Translations under genes and position numbers: made by a program
Notes under the pieces: model-generated
Told to the model about the DNA's origin: nothing
Seen by the model: only the letters and a program-made list of their open reading frames with translations
The model's database searches: none
DNA from: Arthrinium phaeospermum
Lineage: Eukaryota; Ascomycota; Sordariomycetes; Amphisphaeriales; Apiosporaceae
DNA: 64,000 nucleotides
Direction: 5' to 3'
Assembly: GCA_006503535.1 (NCBI GenBank)
Contig: QYRS01000012.1
Span: 806,001-870,000 of the forward strand
In this document: positions 12,656 through 23,075 of the stretch, one piece after another
How the letters are laid out: the number at the start of each line of letters is the position of its first letter
Numbering within the stretch: the first letter of the stretch is position 1

Positions 12656-14192
12656 AGGATATTGAGGAGGAGGAGGAGGAGGGGATTCGGCGGTCGTGGT
12701 CGTGGGGGCTGGGAAAACAGCAAGCGGGACCATGCACCACTGCCTGGTTTTGCCTTTTGGCGTTTGGGGGTGATAGAATAGATACCGGTTCAATGGATGA
12801 TACGACGTGTTTATTTGACGCGAAAATGGCTTATCTCCTCCTATCTCAAATTGCTCGCGTACAGGCCGAGACATATGTCTTGGGCGGAATAGGGGTGCGC
12901 TTTCATCCAAGGTGGAGTCCTGACGAATCAACAACGTTTGATACGTCGCTATACTAGACCCGGCAGACTCCACGGCCATGATATACATGGAATGTGTTGG
13001 AGGCGGTAATCTTAGCGATTGCACCGAACCGAAGTCTACGTCAGACGTTTTTTTATCGTCCCTTCAACATCTGGAGGCTCTAGCTCTGACGCGCTTCAAG
13101 AATTTCGGTCTGGCTATCGGACGAACAAGCCTGGAGTTTCATATCCCAACTCTCTGCTGCTTTGGCATATTGTCGTCATGATCATGGCCTTCTTCACATG
13201 TTCTCTGGGGCTCAAAAGCTGGCAAAAGTAGTAGTGATGGGCTGGACGCAGACTCTTCATCGGCGTATCAAGCCGGAAAACGGTGTGTGCCGCTCAAAAT
13301 GGCACATAATACCGGCACTCGGCCAACAACCCCAACAGTACTTCTGTGGCATATTCCAGATGTCCAAGTTCAGTATAAGCTTTGTGGAATCGGCTCAAGT
13401 GTTCAATGTTCACAACGGATGACGCGTCAATCTCATATTGCGGCACCCGTGGATACATTGCTTCGTGCAGACTGAAGCGCCATGTCAGATGTGACTTCTT
13501 TCGGTGTAAGAACATTACATGTACCCTTCCTGCACTCATGCCGTTATACTCACCAGTGACGACCCAGTCATACTCTATTTATGGGTGAACATGCATCCAG
13601 CACTCCACCACTTCAACTAAGGAAGCAGCAGATTCTTCCCTTGATTGATGCCCTCACATCATACCATCCGTTATGTATACCTGTCTGGGTTTGACCCCCC
13701 TAAATCGACCTGTGTCAAACGAGCTGCGGGAGAGCACGTCGAAGCATGTTGACGAGACAGTCCTCGCTCCAGCGAATGGCCACTACTCCTATATCTCGAG
13801 CCCTGCCGACAAGACAGTTCCCCCTATAGTCGGGAAGCACCAGCCTCCAATCTCGAACCACGTTCACGAAGCATTTCCCTTCCGTCCTTCGAAACACGAG
13901 TCGGGTGCCGTGGGTAATGTTGGCCAAGTAATCCCCATTCCATCTGGGGTACACAAGCACGACAGGTTGAGACGTGACGGCAAAACGGGTCCCGGTCAAT
14001 CGCGGATACATGATTTGGATATCTTAAACCATGTCGACACAAGAATTGACCTCTAGTAACTGAGCTCGAGTCCAAGGCCTTATCCCCGAGGAAAGGAACG
14101 GCCCCGCTCCGGCCACGGACACGATTTCACCAAAATCTCGGGGGGCAAATCTGGCTTATCCAAAGCTACGACTGTGAATTCGGGACAGGACC
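12656..14192. other. Gap without a convincing gene
   Basis: About 1.5 kb. The longest frame is at 13,673-14,056 on the plus strand (127 codons, beginning MYTCLGLTPLNRP). It has no recognisable domain and is not supported by codon bias. A (GAG)n-like run at 12,663-12,680 follows the upstream stop. Nothing else is seen. Confidence 0.4.
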
Positions 14193-15059
14193 ATGAAACA
14201 AGAACAACAAGAGCATGAAGAATGGCTGAAACGGCAAGAACAGCGGAAACAGTATGAAGAACAACGTTCTATGGTGCTTAGACCGGCACTGAAGCCTGTG
14301 GTACAACCTGATGCAGTCAGACTTCCAGCCAAAGTACATTTTCGACCGGACAAATCCGCTGAGGCCCGGGAAGAGCATCAAGCACAGCGCCCTGCGCCGC
14401 GACCTGGTACAGTCCAGCTTCCTGCCAACGTGCTCTTCCCGGATTACCACAAACGACTCGATGATATTGAATCTCACGAAATCAGAGACGGGCTTCAACA
14501 TCCGGACGTCAAATGGCGGCCCGGTCTTCAAAGTGACGGGCATGCGTGCTTCCTCACTCGATCTGACACCGGTTGTCCTTTGCTGGAAGACACCTCCTTA
14601 ACCTTCGAGAACAGGCACGGTGCTGCGGACCACTTTCTCGGCGAAGATGCCAACGGGAGAGAAGTCTTCACGATCAAGTGTCCGATAACTTGTAAGTCAC
14701 CTTCACACAGTCAATGATGGCAACTTGAAAGTACGGAAGCTGACCTGACGTATTCGCAGTCAACTGCCTGAAGGCCGTCGGCAGCTTTCTTAATGCTAGC
14801 GGTGTGGAATCTCTCCTCATGACGGGAGACTACTATGGCAGGAAGATTGACATCACGGACAAGAAGACGGGCATGTGTGTCGCAAGAATCCGACCACGGC
14901 AGAGGGCAATAATCATAGCTGCTGGTTTTATCTTTGTTGCTTGTTAGCCCCAACGTCGACTGCGTTTTGATGACAGCCATGTGTCTTCAGGCATATAAGA
15001 TTACTCACTCCCGATCTGCGCTCCGGCGTTTCGGAAACCAATTGCCGAACGCTTGGTAA
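14193..15059 (+). CDS. LURP-one-related / tubby C-terminal-like protein
   Basis: A charged N-terminal part (MKQEQQEHEEWLKRQEQRKQ) is followed by two similar short segments (VRLPAKVHFRPD and VQLPANVLFPDY). After these comes a LURP-one-related beta-barrel signature: LTKSETGFNIRTSNGGPVFKV, then DTGCPLLEDTSLTF, then GREVFTIKCPIT. An intron at 14,692-14,759 (GTAAGT...GCTGACC...GCAG) joins ACT T to TC AAC in frame. It leads to FNCLKAVGSFLNASG, YYGRKIDITDKKTG and the conserved late motif PNVDCVLMTAMCLQAYK. These domains resemble tubby and phospholipid scramblase folds; fungal members are of unknown role. The domain is spread over three frames, with shifts near 14,447, 14,555 and 14,890, probably sequencing indels, though a decaying gene cannot be excluded. 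The 3' end (TAA at 15,057) is my best reading; a GTAAGA there could instead be a splice donor. Confidence 0.6.
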
Positions 15060-16308
15060 GAAGGCATGGGTAGTTAACATACTGCTCCTAATATGAATAC
15101 TCATTGTGCCGTCATTATTCGTATAGGGATGTGAAATTTTCTCGGACGAAGGGTGTGCCTTCGGAAATCATGAAGCACTTGCGGCTCCCGCAGACTGTCA
15201 CGCTCGTGAGGTTGGTCTTCCAGCGATCATGTCTACACCGAGCCACAGGAAACATACGAAGACGGTGATGGGGGAGCCCCTCAGGAAAAAGAGGAGGTTG
15301 TGTGGGCACCCGCGCCGTCGCCACGCCCAAGAGCCACGGGGGCCCCAAACCTTGACCAAGGGACAGCTGCAGACAACCCCAGGGGCCAAGGGTTTATCTA
15401 TCTAAATTGTGTATCCCCATACTTGACCGGGTCGCTAGGGTTGGATGGTAGAGTTGCCATGCGCACTCTACCCAAGACATTCGCCCCAGATAGGGCCATG
15501 AATGGTCACCGAGCCACTTCGACACAAGAAACCCAAAGAGGATTGAGGTATCATCAAGTCTCATTATTGTCTACAGCAACAACTGGATGTGTGTGCAATC
15601 TCTAGTCTATCAAGCAATGTGACCAGCAATTCCAAACCCAAACGCGTACCAGATCGACTCGACATACCAAAACCACAAGCTAATGTTTTTTCATACCGCA
15701 TTTTCGGACCCGTCACGGCCCATTTATCATTCGGGTTGTCAGCACCATGCCTAACGTCTGATATCTGGCCATTAATCGCAGGCGTTTGCCAGACGTCGGA
15801 CTCGCAACACCTCAAACGACACCAGCCAAACCATAGTTCACACAGCACGAAGACCATCAGAATCAGATACCAAGATGCATTTCATTGCATCTATGGGACA
15901 CCATCAAGAGCAACGCCCAAGACGCCAGCTTCCAGTTTCCCCGTGGTAACAATCTTACAGCTCAAGGCTGTCGAAAGAACATCGCATTCAATCAAAGACT
16001 GATATGTATCAAGGAGAAGGGGCAGGGTTCGTGTTCGCAACATGATTGCCGTCGCCGTAGCTCTCTGTGTTTCAAGAGTACTACTACCAAATCCCAAGTA
16101 CGCCACCAGCACTATCAATAGTGTTGAGTCAATGGAATCAAGTGCCAACGGAGCCATATCCCTGAACGGCAACGATGTGGTGATAGGGGAGAGGAAAGAG
16201 TGTGCAGTAGAACCAGCAGCGCGAGCTTGCAAATGGAATCACCCTCATGCATCCAGTTTGCTGCGGTAACGACTTAACTCCAGTACTCCAAATCAAGAAC
16301 GCCCATCC
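15060..16308. other. Gap without a recognisable gene
   Basis: About 1.25 kb. Several short frames overlap on both strands (for example 15,589-16,002 plus and 15,891-16,232 minus). None shows a domain, signal peptide or coding bias. I see no RNA gene here. Confidence 0.4.
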
Positions 16309-16506
16309 CTAAATTTTTTTCTGGAGGCGTAGAGCCTCGAATTTTTCGAGCAGTGCTTTGTCCCGAAGCAGTTCCTCGATAAGTGCGCGGTCTTTCGGGT
16401 CGGCCGCCTTGCCGCCATCTAAAGCGCCGAATCCGCCGGCATATTTCGCTGCCATTTTTTTCAGACGGCGGCTAGTGGCGTTCTTCGACTTCGACTCTAC
16501 CAACGA
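16309..16506 (-). CDS. In-frame extension after the TFIIB stop
   Basis: Directly after the TFIIB stop TAG (16,507-16,509) the same frame stays open to a TAG at 16,309-16,311. It encodes about 65 residues that look protein-like: SKNATSRRLKKMAAKYAGG, then GALDGGKAADPKDRALIEEL and LRDKALLEKFEALRLQKKI. The middle and end are predicted helical and charged. An internal ATG (16,456) could start a 48-residue peptide. Codon use is more A/T-rich than in TFIIB. It might be a readthrough C-terminal extension, an exon of an alternatively spliced isoform, a small downstream gene, or chance. I do not recognise a family, and the UAG-UCG context is not the known UGA-CUA readthrough signal. Confidence 0.35.
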   Translation of the reverse strand, partial: SLVESKSKNATSRRLKKMAAKYAGGFGALDGGKAADPKDRALIEELLRDKALLEKFEALRLQKKI

Positions 16507-17553
16507 CTAATTGGTAGGAAGCTTGTTGATATCGCCCTCGCCCTTCGGCTTCAACCACGACGACTCGATCAAGTTCTCGCGCTCCGCGTACGGAACTTGT
16601 ACGCCGTCTTGATGGTACCGTCGCTCACACCCGCCACATTCGCAATATCCCGCGTACTCTTAGGCTCGCCCATGAGGTTGGAGGCCATGTAGATACAGGC
16701 GGCGGCGACCGACAGAGGCGAACGACCTGCCAGGTTCTTAACCGTGGCTCTTCTGCGCCAGTGCCTTGGAGATCTTCTCCATCTGGTGAGGCTTGAGGAA
16801 GTTGAGGTTACTGCAGTAACGGCCGCAGAGATCTTCAGCGCTGGTGGTGTTGGTGTTCTCGTAGCTGTCGAGGGGATTGAGGATGGAGTTGGAGGTGTTG
16901 TTCTCGCGGTGGCCCTGCAAGAACTTCTCGAGCTGCTTGAACGTGCGACCAATTTCCTTCTTGGAGACGTTGGTCAGGGCGAAGATCTCACGGAACGTCC
17001 GGGGAACCTGGGCCTGTCGGCAGGCGATGAAGATGCAGCCGGCGACAATGACTTCCTGAGGCTTGCCCTTGAACAGCTTCGCATCGTCTGTCATCTTGAA
17101 AATGTGCTTGGCGCTATCTTGCACAGCCTTGGGGATTTCGATGTTGTCGCAAAGCGTCGAGATCTCGCGGTAGGCATTCAGAAGACCCTTGGTAGCCTTG
17201 TCGTTCTGGGAGCGGTTTCTGGGCGCGGTGGAGCTCGCGAGCGCGGCTGCCTTCGCCGAAAGCGATGCCCGTCTCGAGCTGGGAGCCGTTGAGAAGAGGG
17301 TTCATGGCGTCACCGACACGCGAAGGATCGTCGCCGCCCTGGTCGTCGTTGGCGAAGGTGCGCCACTCGGATCGTGTGTCGATGATGCGATCGCCCAAAA
17401 CCAGACCGCAGTCGCCGCAGACCATGTCGCCGGCCGAGAACTCCTCCATCAGGTTGGCGGGGCTGATCTGGCAGTCGGGACAGACCAGGATCTCGTTCAG
17501 ATTCTCCTTGTAGCCGCCTTGCGACGGGCGCCGCCCGCCATGTTGGCCATCAT
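16507..17553 (-). CDS. sua7: Transcription initiation factor TFIIB, frame-broken
   Basis: TFIIB bridges TBP on the TATA box to RNA polymerase II and sets the start site, acting in the nucleus. The N-terminal zinc ribbon is visible (LVCPDC, then [16 protein letters not shown]). The B-reader region follows ([11 protein letters not shown], then GDDPSRVG). The two cyclin folds hold [38 protein letters not shown] and [20 protein letters not shown]. The C-terminus is [11 protein letters not shown]. Four single-base indels break the frame: a lost G near 17,521, an extra A near 17,228, an extra C near 16,752 and a lost base near 16,594. They sum to zero, so 1,047 bases equal 349 codons, the normal size. 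Since the gene is essential, sequencing error is the best explanation. The start is the first of two adjacent ATGs (17,553). A possible 5' UTR intron donor (GAGGTAAGC) lies at about 17,690, inside a tandem duplication. Confidence 0.92.
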
Positions 17554-17684
17554 GTTGGCCGCAATGATGTGATATATAGATCGCAGAGTCGGAGAGAGTG
17601 TATTTGCTTTTGTTGAACGAGTGTGGTTGGTTTCGGTCTGGGTTGATGGCGATGGTGATGTCGATGGAAATGGAAAGAATTGTC

Positions 17685-17942
17685 AGCAGCTTACCTCAGT
17701 AGAAGCCTGTCAGTTGTCCAAGATGGACGTTGCAGCCTCGGCGCTATTTTTGGATGAGTAAGCCGGTGTATGGAACTGGAGCGGAACTAAATTGGGTACT
17801 GTGTGGAGCAGAGAGCAGCTTACCTCAGTAGAAGCCTGTCAGTTGTCCAAGATGGACGTTGCAGCCTCGGCGCTATTTTTGGATGAGTAAGCCGGTGTAT
17901 GGAACTGGAGCGGAACTAAATTGGGTACTGTGTGGAGCAGAG
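17685..17942. repeat. Perfect 129-bp tandem duplication upstream of TFIIB
   Basis: Bases 17,685-17,813 and 17,814-17,942 are identical over 129 bases, directly head to tail. On the minus strand each copy contains CTGAGGTAAG, a good splice donor, so the TFIIB 5' leader would have two donor sites. The identity implies either a very recent duplication or an assembly overlap that was not collapsed. Confidence 0.95.
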
Positions 17943-18572
17943 CAAGGTGGAATCACCCAGCGGCATCCAGGCAGGCAGATGGGGCAGATGGCATGGAAAT
18001 AATGCGCAAGGATGACTGAACTAACTGACTTGTACCGAAACGGTGTCTGCTTGTGAGTTCGGCTTCCAACAGATTCTTTGCACGGCGCCGGAAACTTGTT
18101 GGTGGAGCAAGCAGTTGACTACTACTTCCAGACTGCTGCGAGGAAGATGAGTTGCTGACAAGAGCTGGGTATGCTTTGTGGACCACCAGCGCGAGAACCA
18201 TGCAATTGCATGCAATTGAGCTGTCTGGCGTTGGCAGAGGTAGGTTAAGTAGAATCCTCCTGCTTCCTGAGGAGCTCTCCTACTGGGTACCTAAAATGAA
18301 CAAATTCCCCGTTGACTCGCCAAACACATGCTGAGGTGATTAATCTATCTCTCGGTATCGATTCCAAAACTCCCCAATCGAAAGGAAATCCCCAATGCAT
18401 CAAGAAGAGAAAAACGCCGATTGATTGAACCAGCAGTGTATGATATGCCATCCAACTTTTAGTACCTTGTCAAACGCCACCCAAAATGCCCCAAACTCCA
18501 AACAACCAGGTGACCAATTCAGCTCTTCCAATAGAGCAAACGCACCCTAGCAAACCGTTTTACTGATCTTCT
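17943..18572. other. Intergenic, nothing recognised
   Basis: Upstream flank of TFIIB and downstream flank of the next minus-strand gene. Short overlapping frames at 17,953-18,215 (minus) and 18,152-18,334 (plus) have no domain or coding bias. Confidence 0.4.
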
Positions 18573-18852
18573 TCAGCCTTTAGAAATAGGAAAGAGATGG
18601 GTTGAGAAGATCATGGTGAACCCCGCCGTGCAGCAAGATCGGTTACGACCAGAGTCCTGGGCAGTCGGGCAGGTGATGGGGCCCGTTGTAGCTCGGGCGA
18701 GAACGCCGGATGGCCCCGACCCAGGGTGGCCGGATCCTGCAGGCTCGAGGATCGCAGCCGGCCGTCTTGCGCCTCCAGCCTTCCAGTCACTGGAGGACAT
18801 GGACTTCTTCGGGGCCGGCTCGTATGCGTCATCGTCTTCGGAGTCGCCGTTG

Positions 18853-19443
18853 TCATAACGGCACTGTTTCGTGATTCCTACTTGCCCCGACTCCTCCTGC
18901 CGAGGTACTTGTTGATGATGTAGTGTGGTGGTGGTCATGGGAAGAAACCGCCGTGTAAGCGTGCGGTCTCGAGAAGCCGATCTGCGACTGTGACTGCTGC
19001 TGCTGCGGCAGACATGTGGCGTCTGCCACCACCGACCCGCCGTACGAGCTCCACGACTCTCGGCTAGCCCGCGACTTGCCGATCAGCTGCGAGCGCTGCA
19101 GCTCCGCTGCCTCCTCGGGTTGTTGTTGGTATTGGCTCTTACTCGGGCTGGGCCACGGCCGCTCGAAGCTGCCTTCTCGGCTGTGCTGCCGGTAGTAGTA
19201 TTTGCTGTTATGCTGTTTCACGGCGGCGGCGGCGTTGGCACCGAGACGCTGGCGCTGACGCTGGCGCCTCCGCATGAGGCTGACGACGACGAAGCCGATA
19301 AAGGTCACGCCGAGGAATGAGGCCGCGGTGATGGCTATTATCACCCACGGCGTGAGCGACGCCGAGGGCTTCTCGCTGCTTGCATTGTTGGGGCCTGCGA
19401 AGGCATCGTTTTGGGCAACATTGTCTCTCGTTGTTGGTGCCAT
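18853..19443 (-). CDS. Single-pass membrane protein, unknown function
   Basis: From the ATG at 19,443 the product begins MAPTTRDNVAQNDAFAG and has a short Ser/Asn-rich outside part. One membrane segment follows at about residues 34-54 (PWVIIAITAASFLGVTFIGF), then a stop-transfer run of basic residues (MRRRQRQRQR). The tail is rich in Gln, Ser, Tyr and His (KYYYRQHSREGSFERPWPSPSKSQYQQQ). This layout is common in fungal plasma-membrane stress or mating sensors and anchors, but I recognise no family. The frame is open upstream to 19,713, so a longer start is possible. The stop at 18,853 may be artificial: another frame immediately after it (about 18,740-18,870) encodes DNGDSEDDDAYEPAPKKSM, which looks like the true acidic tail after a one-base shift. 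Confidence 0.5.
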   Translation of the reverse strand: MAPTTRDNVAQNDAFAGPNNASSEKPSASLTPWVIIAITAASFLGVTFIGFVVVSLMRRRQRQRQRLGANAAAAVKQHNSKYYYRQHSREGSFERPWPSPSKSQYQQQPEEAAELQRSQLIGKSRASRESWSSYGGSVVADATCLPQQQQSQSQIGFSRPHAYTAVSSHDHHHTTSSTSTSAGGVGASRNHETVPL

Positions 19444-19886
19444 GGCAGGCGAGAGGGCAGTGTAAAGCGTAGGTATATGTAGATTAATATGGTCAGACTG
19501 ACTAGATGGGTGATTCTTGGTACGGGACGGAGTGGCCCTGCGTATGGAAGTCTCAGTACAGGAGTTCTGACTAAGTATGTAAATGAGATATGCTACAGCA
19601 GCACAGAGGACAGTAAGCATAGATGATGTTTTGGGATCAAGAGAGCGGAGGAATCGTATAAGAAATAGGTAGGACACACTCCTCCGCCGGGACAACTTGA
19701 GAATGACGAACACTCCAGACTTACTACCCTTCAGATATACCGGGGAGAAGTGGACTCAAATACATATTCGATCCCAGGTATAAGCCAGGTTATGCCGTGG
19801 GGTCGATCGGTCCTAACTGTGCTGTTGGCGATGGTGTGTGGGCGTATGCGTGGTCCCATCCATCTAATATCCATGCACCTGCATCT
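19444..19886. other. Upstream flank of membrane-protein gene
   Basis: About 440 bases. The minus-strand frame remains open to 19,713, which may be 5' UTR or an N-terminal extension. No other signal is seen. Confidence 0.35.
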
Positions 19887-20375
19887 GGGTCGACGGCATC
19901 CGAGGCCTACCGAGACGAACGTGCTTCTAGGTATCTCTCTGCCTCGAAGGGCACTCACGCGGGTGCACATGTTCCCTTCGGATGTAGGGCAAGGCGCCCG
20001 GGCCAGTAATCCATCGCGTGCCCATGATTCTATAATTGGCCGCAGCCCGTCGTTCCCTTGCCGCAGCCAAGCCGTGTGCCCTTGTGACGGTTATGCGGGT
20101 TAGCAGTCGTACCCTTGTGCGTAGTATGGGTCGACGGCATCCGAGGCCTACCGAGACGAACGTGCTTCTAGGTATCTCTGCCTCGAAGGGCACTCACGCG
20201 GGTGCACATGTTTCCCTTCGGGATGTAGGGCAAAGGCGCCCGGGCCCAGTAATCCATCGCGTGCCCATGATTTCTATAATTGGCCGCAGCCCGTCGTTCC
20301 CTTGCCGCAGGCCAAGCCGTGTGCCCTTGTGACGGTTATGCGGGTTAGCAGTCGTACCCTTGTGTGCGTAGTAGC
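19887..20375. repeat. 241-bp tandem duplication with homopolymer differences
   Basis: A unit starting GGGTCGACGGCATCCGAGGC begins at 19,887 and again at 20,128. The copies agree except for single-base run-length differences (TT/TTT, GG/GGG, AA/AAA, CC/CCC, TT/TTT, G/GG) and two dinucleotide repeats (TCTCTCT/TCTCT, GTG/GTGTG). There are no substitutions. All six homopolymer runs are shorter in the first copy. No gene is visible inside. This pattern looks more like two readings of one locus than two diverged copies. Confidence 0.9.
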
Positions 20376-21500
20376 CTGGCGAGAAAAAGCAATTGGCCCA
20401 ACAGGCGCGGCCCCCAGGGCAGTAACAAATAGTAAGCGCCAAAAAGGGTAAAAGGGCAACGAAAGAAAAAGCGGCGCAGTGTCCTCTAATGCAGGGATCG
20501 ACGAACCACCCCTTCGCTTTCCCGCATAAGCGAGGATTGTACGCAAGTCACTAGGCTTAACAGTAAGGAAGGCAGACAGGCTAAGCTGAATGAGACAATG
20601 AGAGCTTAGCTGAATCGGATTGTTGTGGATGAACCCCCAAAATACTTCACGTAATCAATCTGATCGGCGAGGTACAGCCCCAAGCATAAAATCAATAGTC
20701 GTTCCGGGCCCTTGCATCCTTCCACATTCCTAAAGCCCTCTGGGTCATTGCCGTTCACTCCATACATGATGGCTTGAAAATAATTCATAATCATTGGATC
20801 AATCCGCCGAAGTGCTGATTTGCAATTTTATGCAAGTGCAAAGACGGCAGGCACAAGAGGGCAGTGAATATGTAGTAAGCGAGTTACTCATCAGCCATTC
20901 GTGTGTGGTACGGCAGAAAAAACGCTTGCTGAGGTGGCCGCGGTTGCTTGGCCCTGCATGCACTACCACATTACCTGCACGGCAGAGTCCAGACACACTG
21001 AGGGCGCAGTGACGAAATGCTACCTTCCTGCAGCAAAACGTATTACCAAATCATTAAAATTCGAGGCAGTGAGCGGCTCGCGATCCCGCACCACCATGAC
21101 AAACAAGCAATGAAGTTGAGACCGGCCCGGCAGGTGGGTGGTATATAGGCTGGGTAGCTGCAGTATTGACAGGTCTACAAATATCTATATGTAAGGCAGA
21201 GCGACAGAGAGTCGCATAAGACTGGGCATGGGCATGGACGCACCAGAGAGACACAAGCCCAACTGACACTGCCTACCTGGCAGATTAATCTGCCATTCAC
21301 GCAAACACGAGGGCGGCTGTACTGGAATTTCGCTTGCATCCGGTTCCAACTAAATGACCTGTCACTCCGGCAGTCCAGCTTGTTTTGATTGCGAAGGATG
21401 CTTTGTCCTCCCAACCAACTGGATTCCACCAATCTCCTAAACGAGGTGTCCTTTCACTTTGGGGGCGGCAGCGCGTCTAGGCGTTCAGGCGTACTTGTAA
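20376..21500. other. Intergenic, nothing recognised
   Basis: About 1.1 kb between the tandem duplication and the CoA-transferase stop. Only short overlapping frames occur (20,606-20,794 minus, 20,794-21,012 plus, 21,175-21,432 minus), without domain or coding character. Confidence 0.4.
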
Positions 21501-23075
21501 TCATCGGACAGTGCCCTTGGCCTTCAAACCCTCGATCTCGCTAGGCTTGAGCCCAGAATGCCCCCAGCACCTCGTCCGTATGTTGGCCCAGCGTGGGCGG
21601 CGGCGTGCGGATCGAGGGCGTGCTCTCGGAGTACTTAACCGGCGTGTTGACCATCTTGATTGGCCCGCACTCGGTGTGCTCCATTTCCACGACCATGTTG
21701 CGGGCCCGGGTGTGCTCGTGGTTCAGGGTCCCCTGCACGTCGTTGACGGCGGCGTAGGGCATACCCTTGCCCTCGAAGACGTCGAGCCACTCCTTGGTCG
21801 TCTTGCCGACCGTGAGCGCCTCGATCTTGTCTTCCAACTCGTCGCGGTTGGCGACTCGTTGCGCATTGATCGCGTACTTGGGGTCCGTCTTCCACTCCGG
21901 TCGCCCAACGCCGTCGCACAGGATACCAAAGAGCCTGTCGTTACCACCGCCCAACAGGATATCGCCGTCTTTGGTCTTGAACGACTTGTAAGGCACGATG
22001 GAGACTTGTAAGGCACGAGGAGGCTAAAAACCTGTTAGCGGGACCAATTCATCATCGTACCCCCATCATGATCCAGTGTAACTTACGATTGCGCAGTACC
22101 CCATCGGCCCGTGTCCTTCTTCCCACTTATCAAACAGCTGCTGGCAATGTTGGCCAGCGTAGCCGTCTGGCAGTCGCTGAGCGCAACATCGATGTGCTGG
22201 CCCCGGCCCGTCTTCCCCCGTGCCAGCAACGCCGCCATAATGCTGTTGCTCGTGTAAAGGCCCGTGGTCAGGTCCGTGACCGCGACGCCGACCTTGACGG
22301 TGGGCCGTCGCGGGCGCCCGTGATGTGCATGAGGCCGAACTCGGCTTCCACCATGACGTCGTATCCCGCGCGACTTGCGTAGGGTCCCGTCTGGCCGTAG
22401 CCAGTGATACTCGCGTACACGAGCCGCGGGTTGATCTTGTGCAGCGTGTCAAAGTCCATGCCGTACTTCTTCAGACTGCCAGGCAGGTAGTTCTCAACCA
22501 GGATGTCGCACTCGGCCGCCAGCTTGTGCAAGATCTCGACGCCTTCGGGATGCTGGAACGAGAGGCCCAGGGACTTCTTGTTGCGGTTGACGGCAAGGAA
22601 ATACGCGGCTTCGCCGGGCCTGTCTTGCGCGGACCCGGAGGTGTAGGAGGCGTAGGGCGGACCCCAGGCGCGTGTCATCGCCGCGGACGGGGTGCTCGAT
22701 CTTGATCACTTCTGCACTTGTGTTGGTATGAGCCGGCTGTTGGGTGTGTGGAGGACTAAAAGTCTATAGATAGATGGCGTGTATAATCTTACCCTAAGTC
22801 GCCCAGTTTGTGTGCAGTCGGCTACATGAGAGTGGCGCGGTCAGCACGGCTGGAACATCACAGGTATGGACACACAATAGTAGCAAGAGAGAAGAGACTC
22901 ACCCCTGCCAATACCCGCGTCATATCCAGCACGCGGTATCCTGCCAGTGGTAGCGTCGAGGAACTTGCGTCGGCGGCCATGAGTAAGGTCGTCGTTGAAA
23001 TCGCCCGGACCGCCCAATCGCCTGTGGGAAGGTCTTGAGGCCATTGCTGGCGCGGACGAGACTGCGATTGAACAT
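21501..23075 (-). CDS. Family III CoA-transferase, mitochondrial (SUGCT-like)
   Basis: CaiB/BaiF family III CoA-transferases move CoA between carboxylic acids. This one most resembles the mitochondrial succinate/hydroxymethylglutarate type. The start MFNRSLVRASNGLKTFPQAI is a typical basic mitochondrial presequence; the frame then shifts by one base near 22,985 into LPLAGYRVLDMTRVLAG. Introns are about 22,822-22,902, 22,717-22,792 and 22,024-22,086. Between the first two is a 29-base exon (22,793-22,821) encoding PTAHKLGDLG, which completes the conserved motif before AEVIKIEHPVRGDDTR. Further family blocks are NRNKKSLGLSFQHPEG, VENYLPGSLKKYGMDF and SITGYGQTGPYASRAGYD, and later FKTKDGDILLGGGNDRLF. 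The catalytic Asp is expected near AGYD. More shifts occur near 22,670 and 22,295. Another close to 21,550 puts a false TAG at 21,541; the real end reads PSEIEGLKAKGTVR to TGA at 21,501. Confidence 0.85.
21983..22018. repeat. 20-bp direct repeat at an exon edge
   Basis: GACTTGTAAGGCACGA occurs at 21,983-21,998 and again at 22,003-22,018, a 20-base period. It sits at the 5' edge of the last CoA-transferase exon, where the protein should read IVPYKSFKT only once. The extra copy adds unmatched sequence next to the splice acceptor. Confidence 0.7.
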
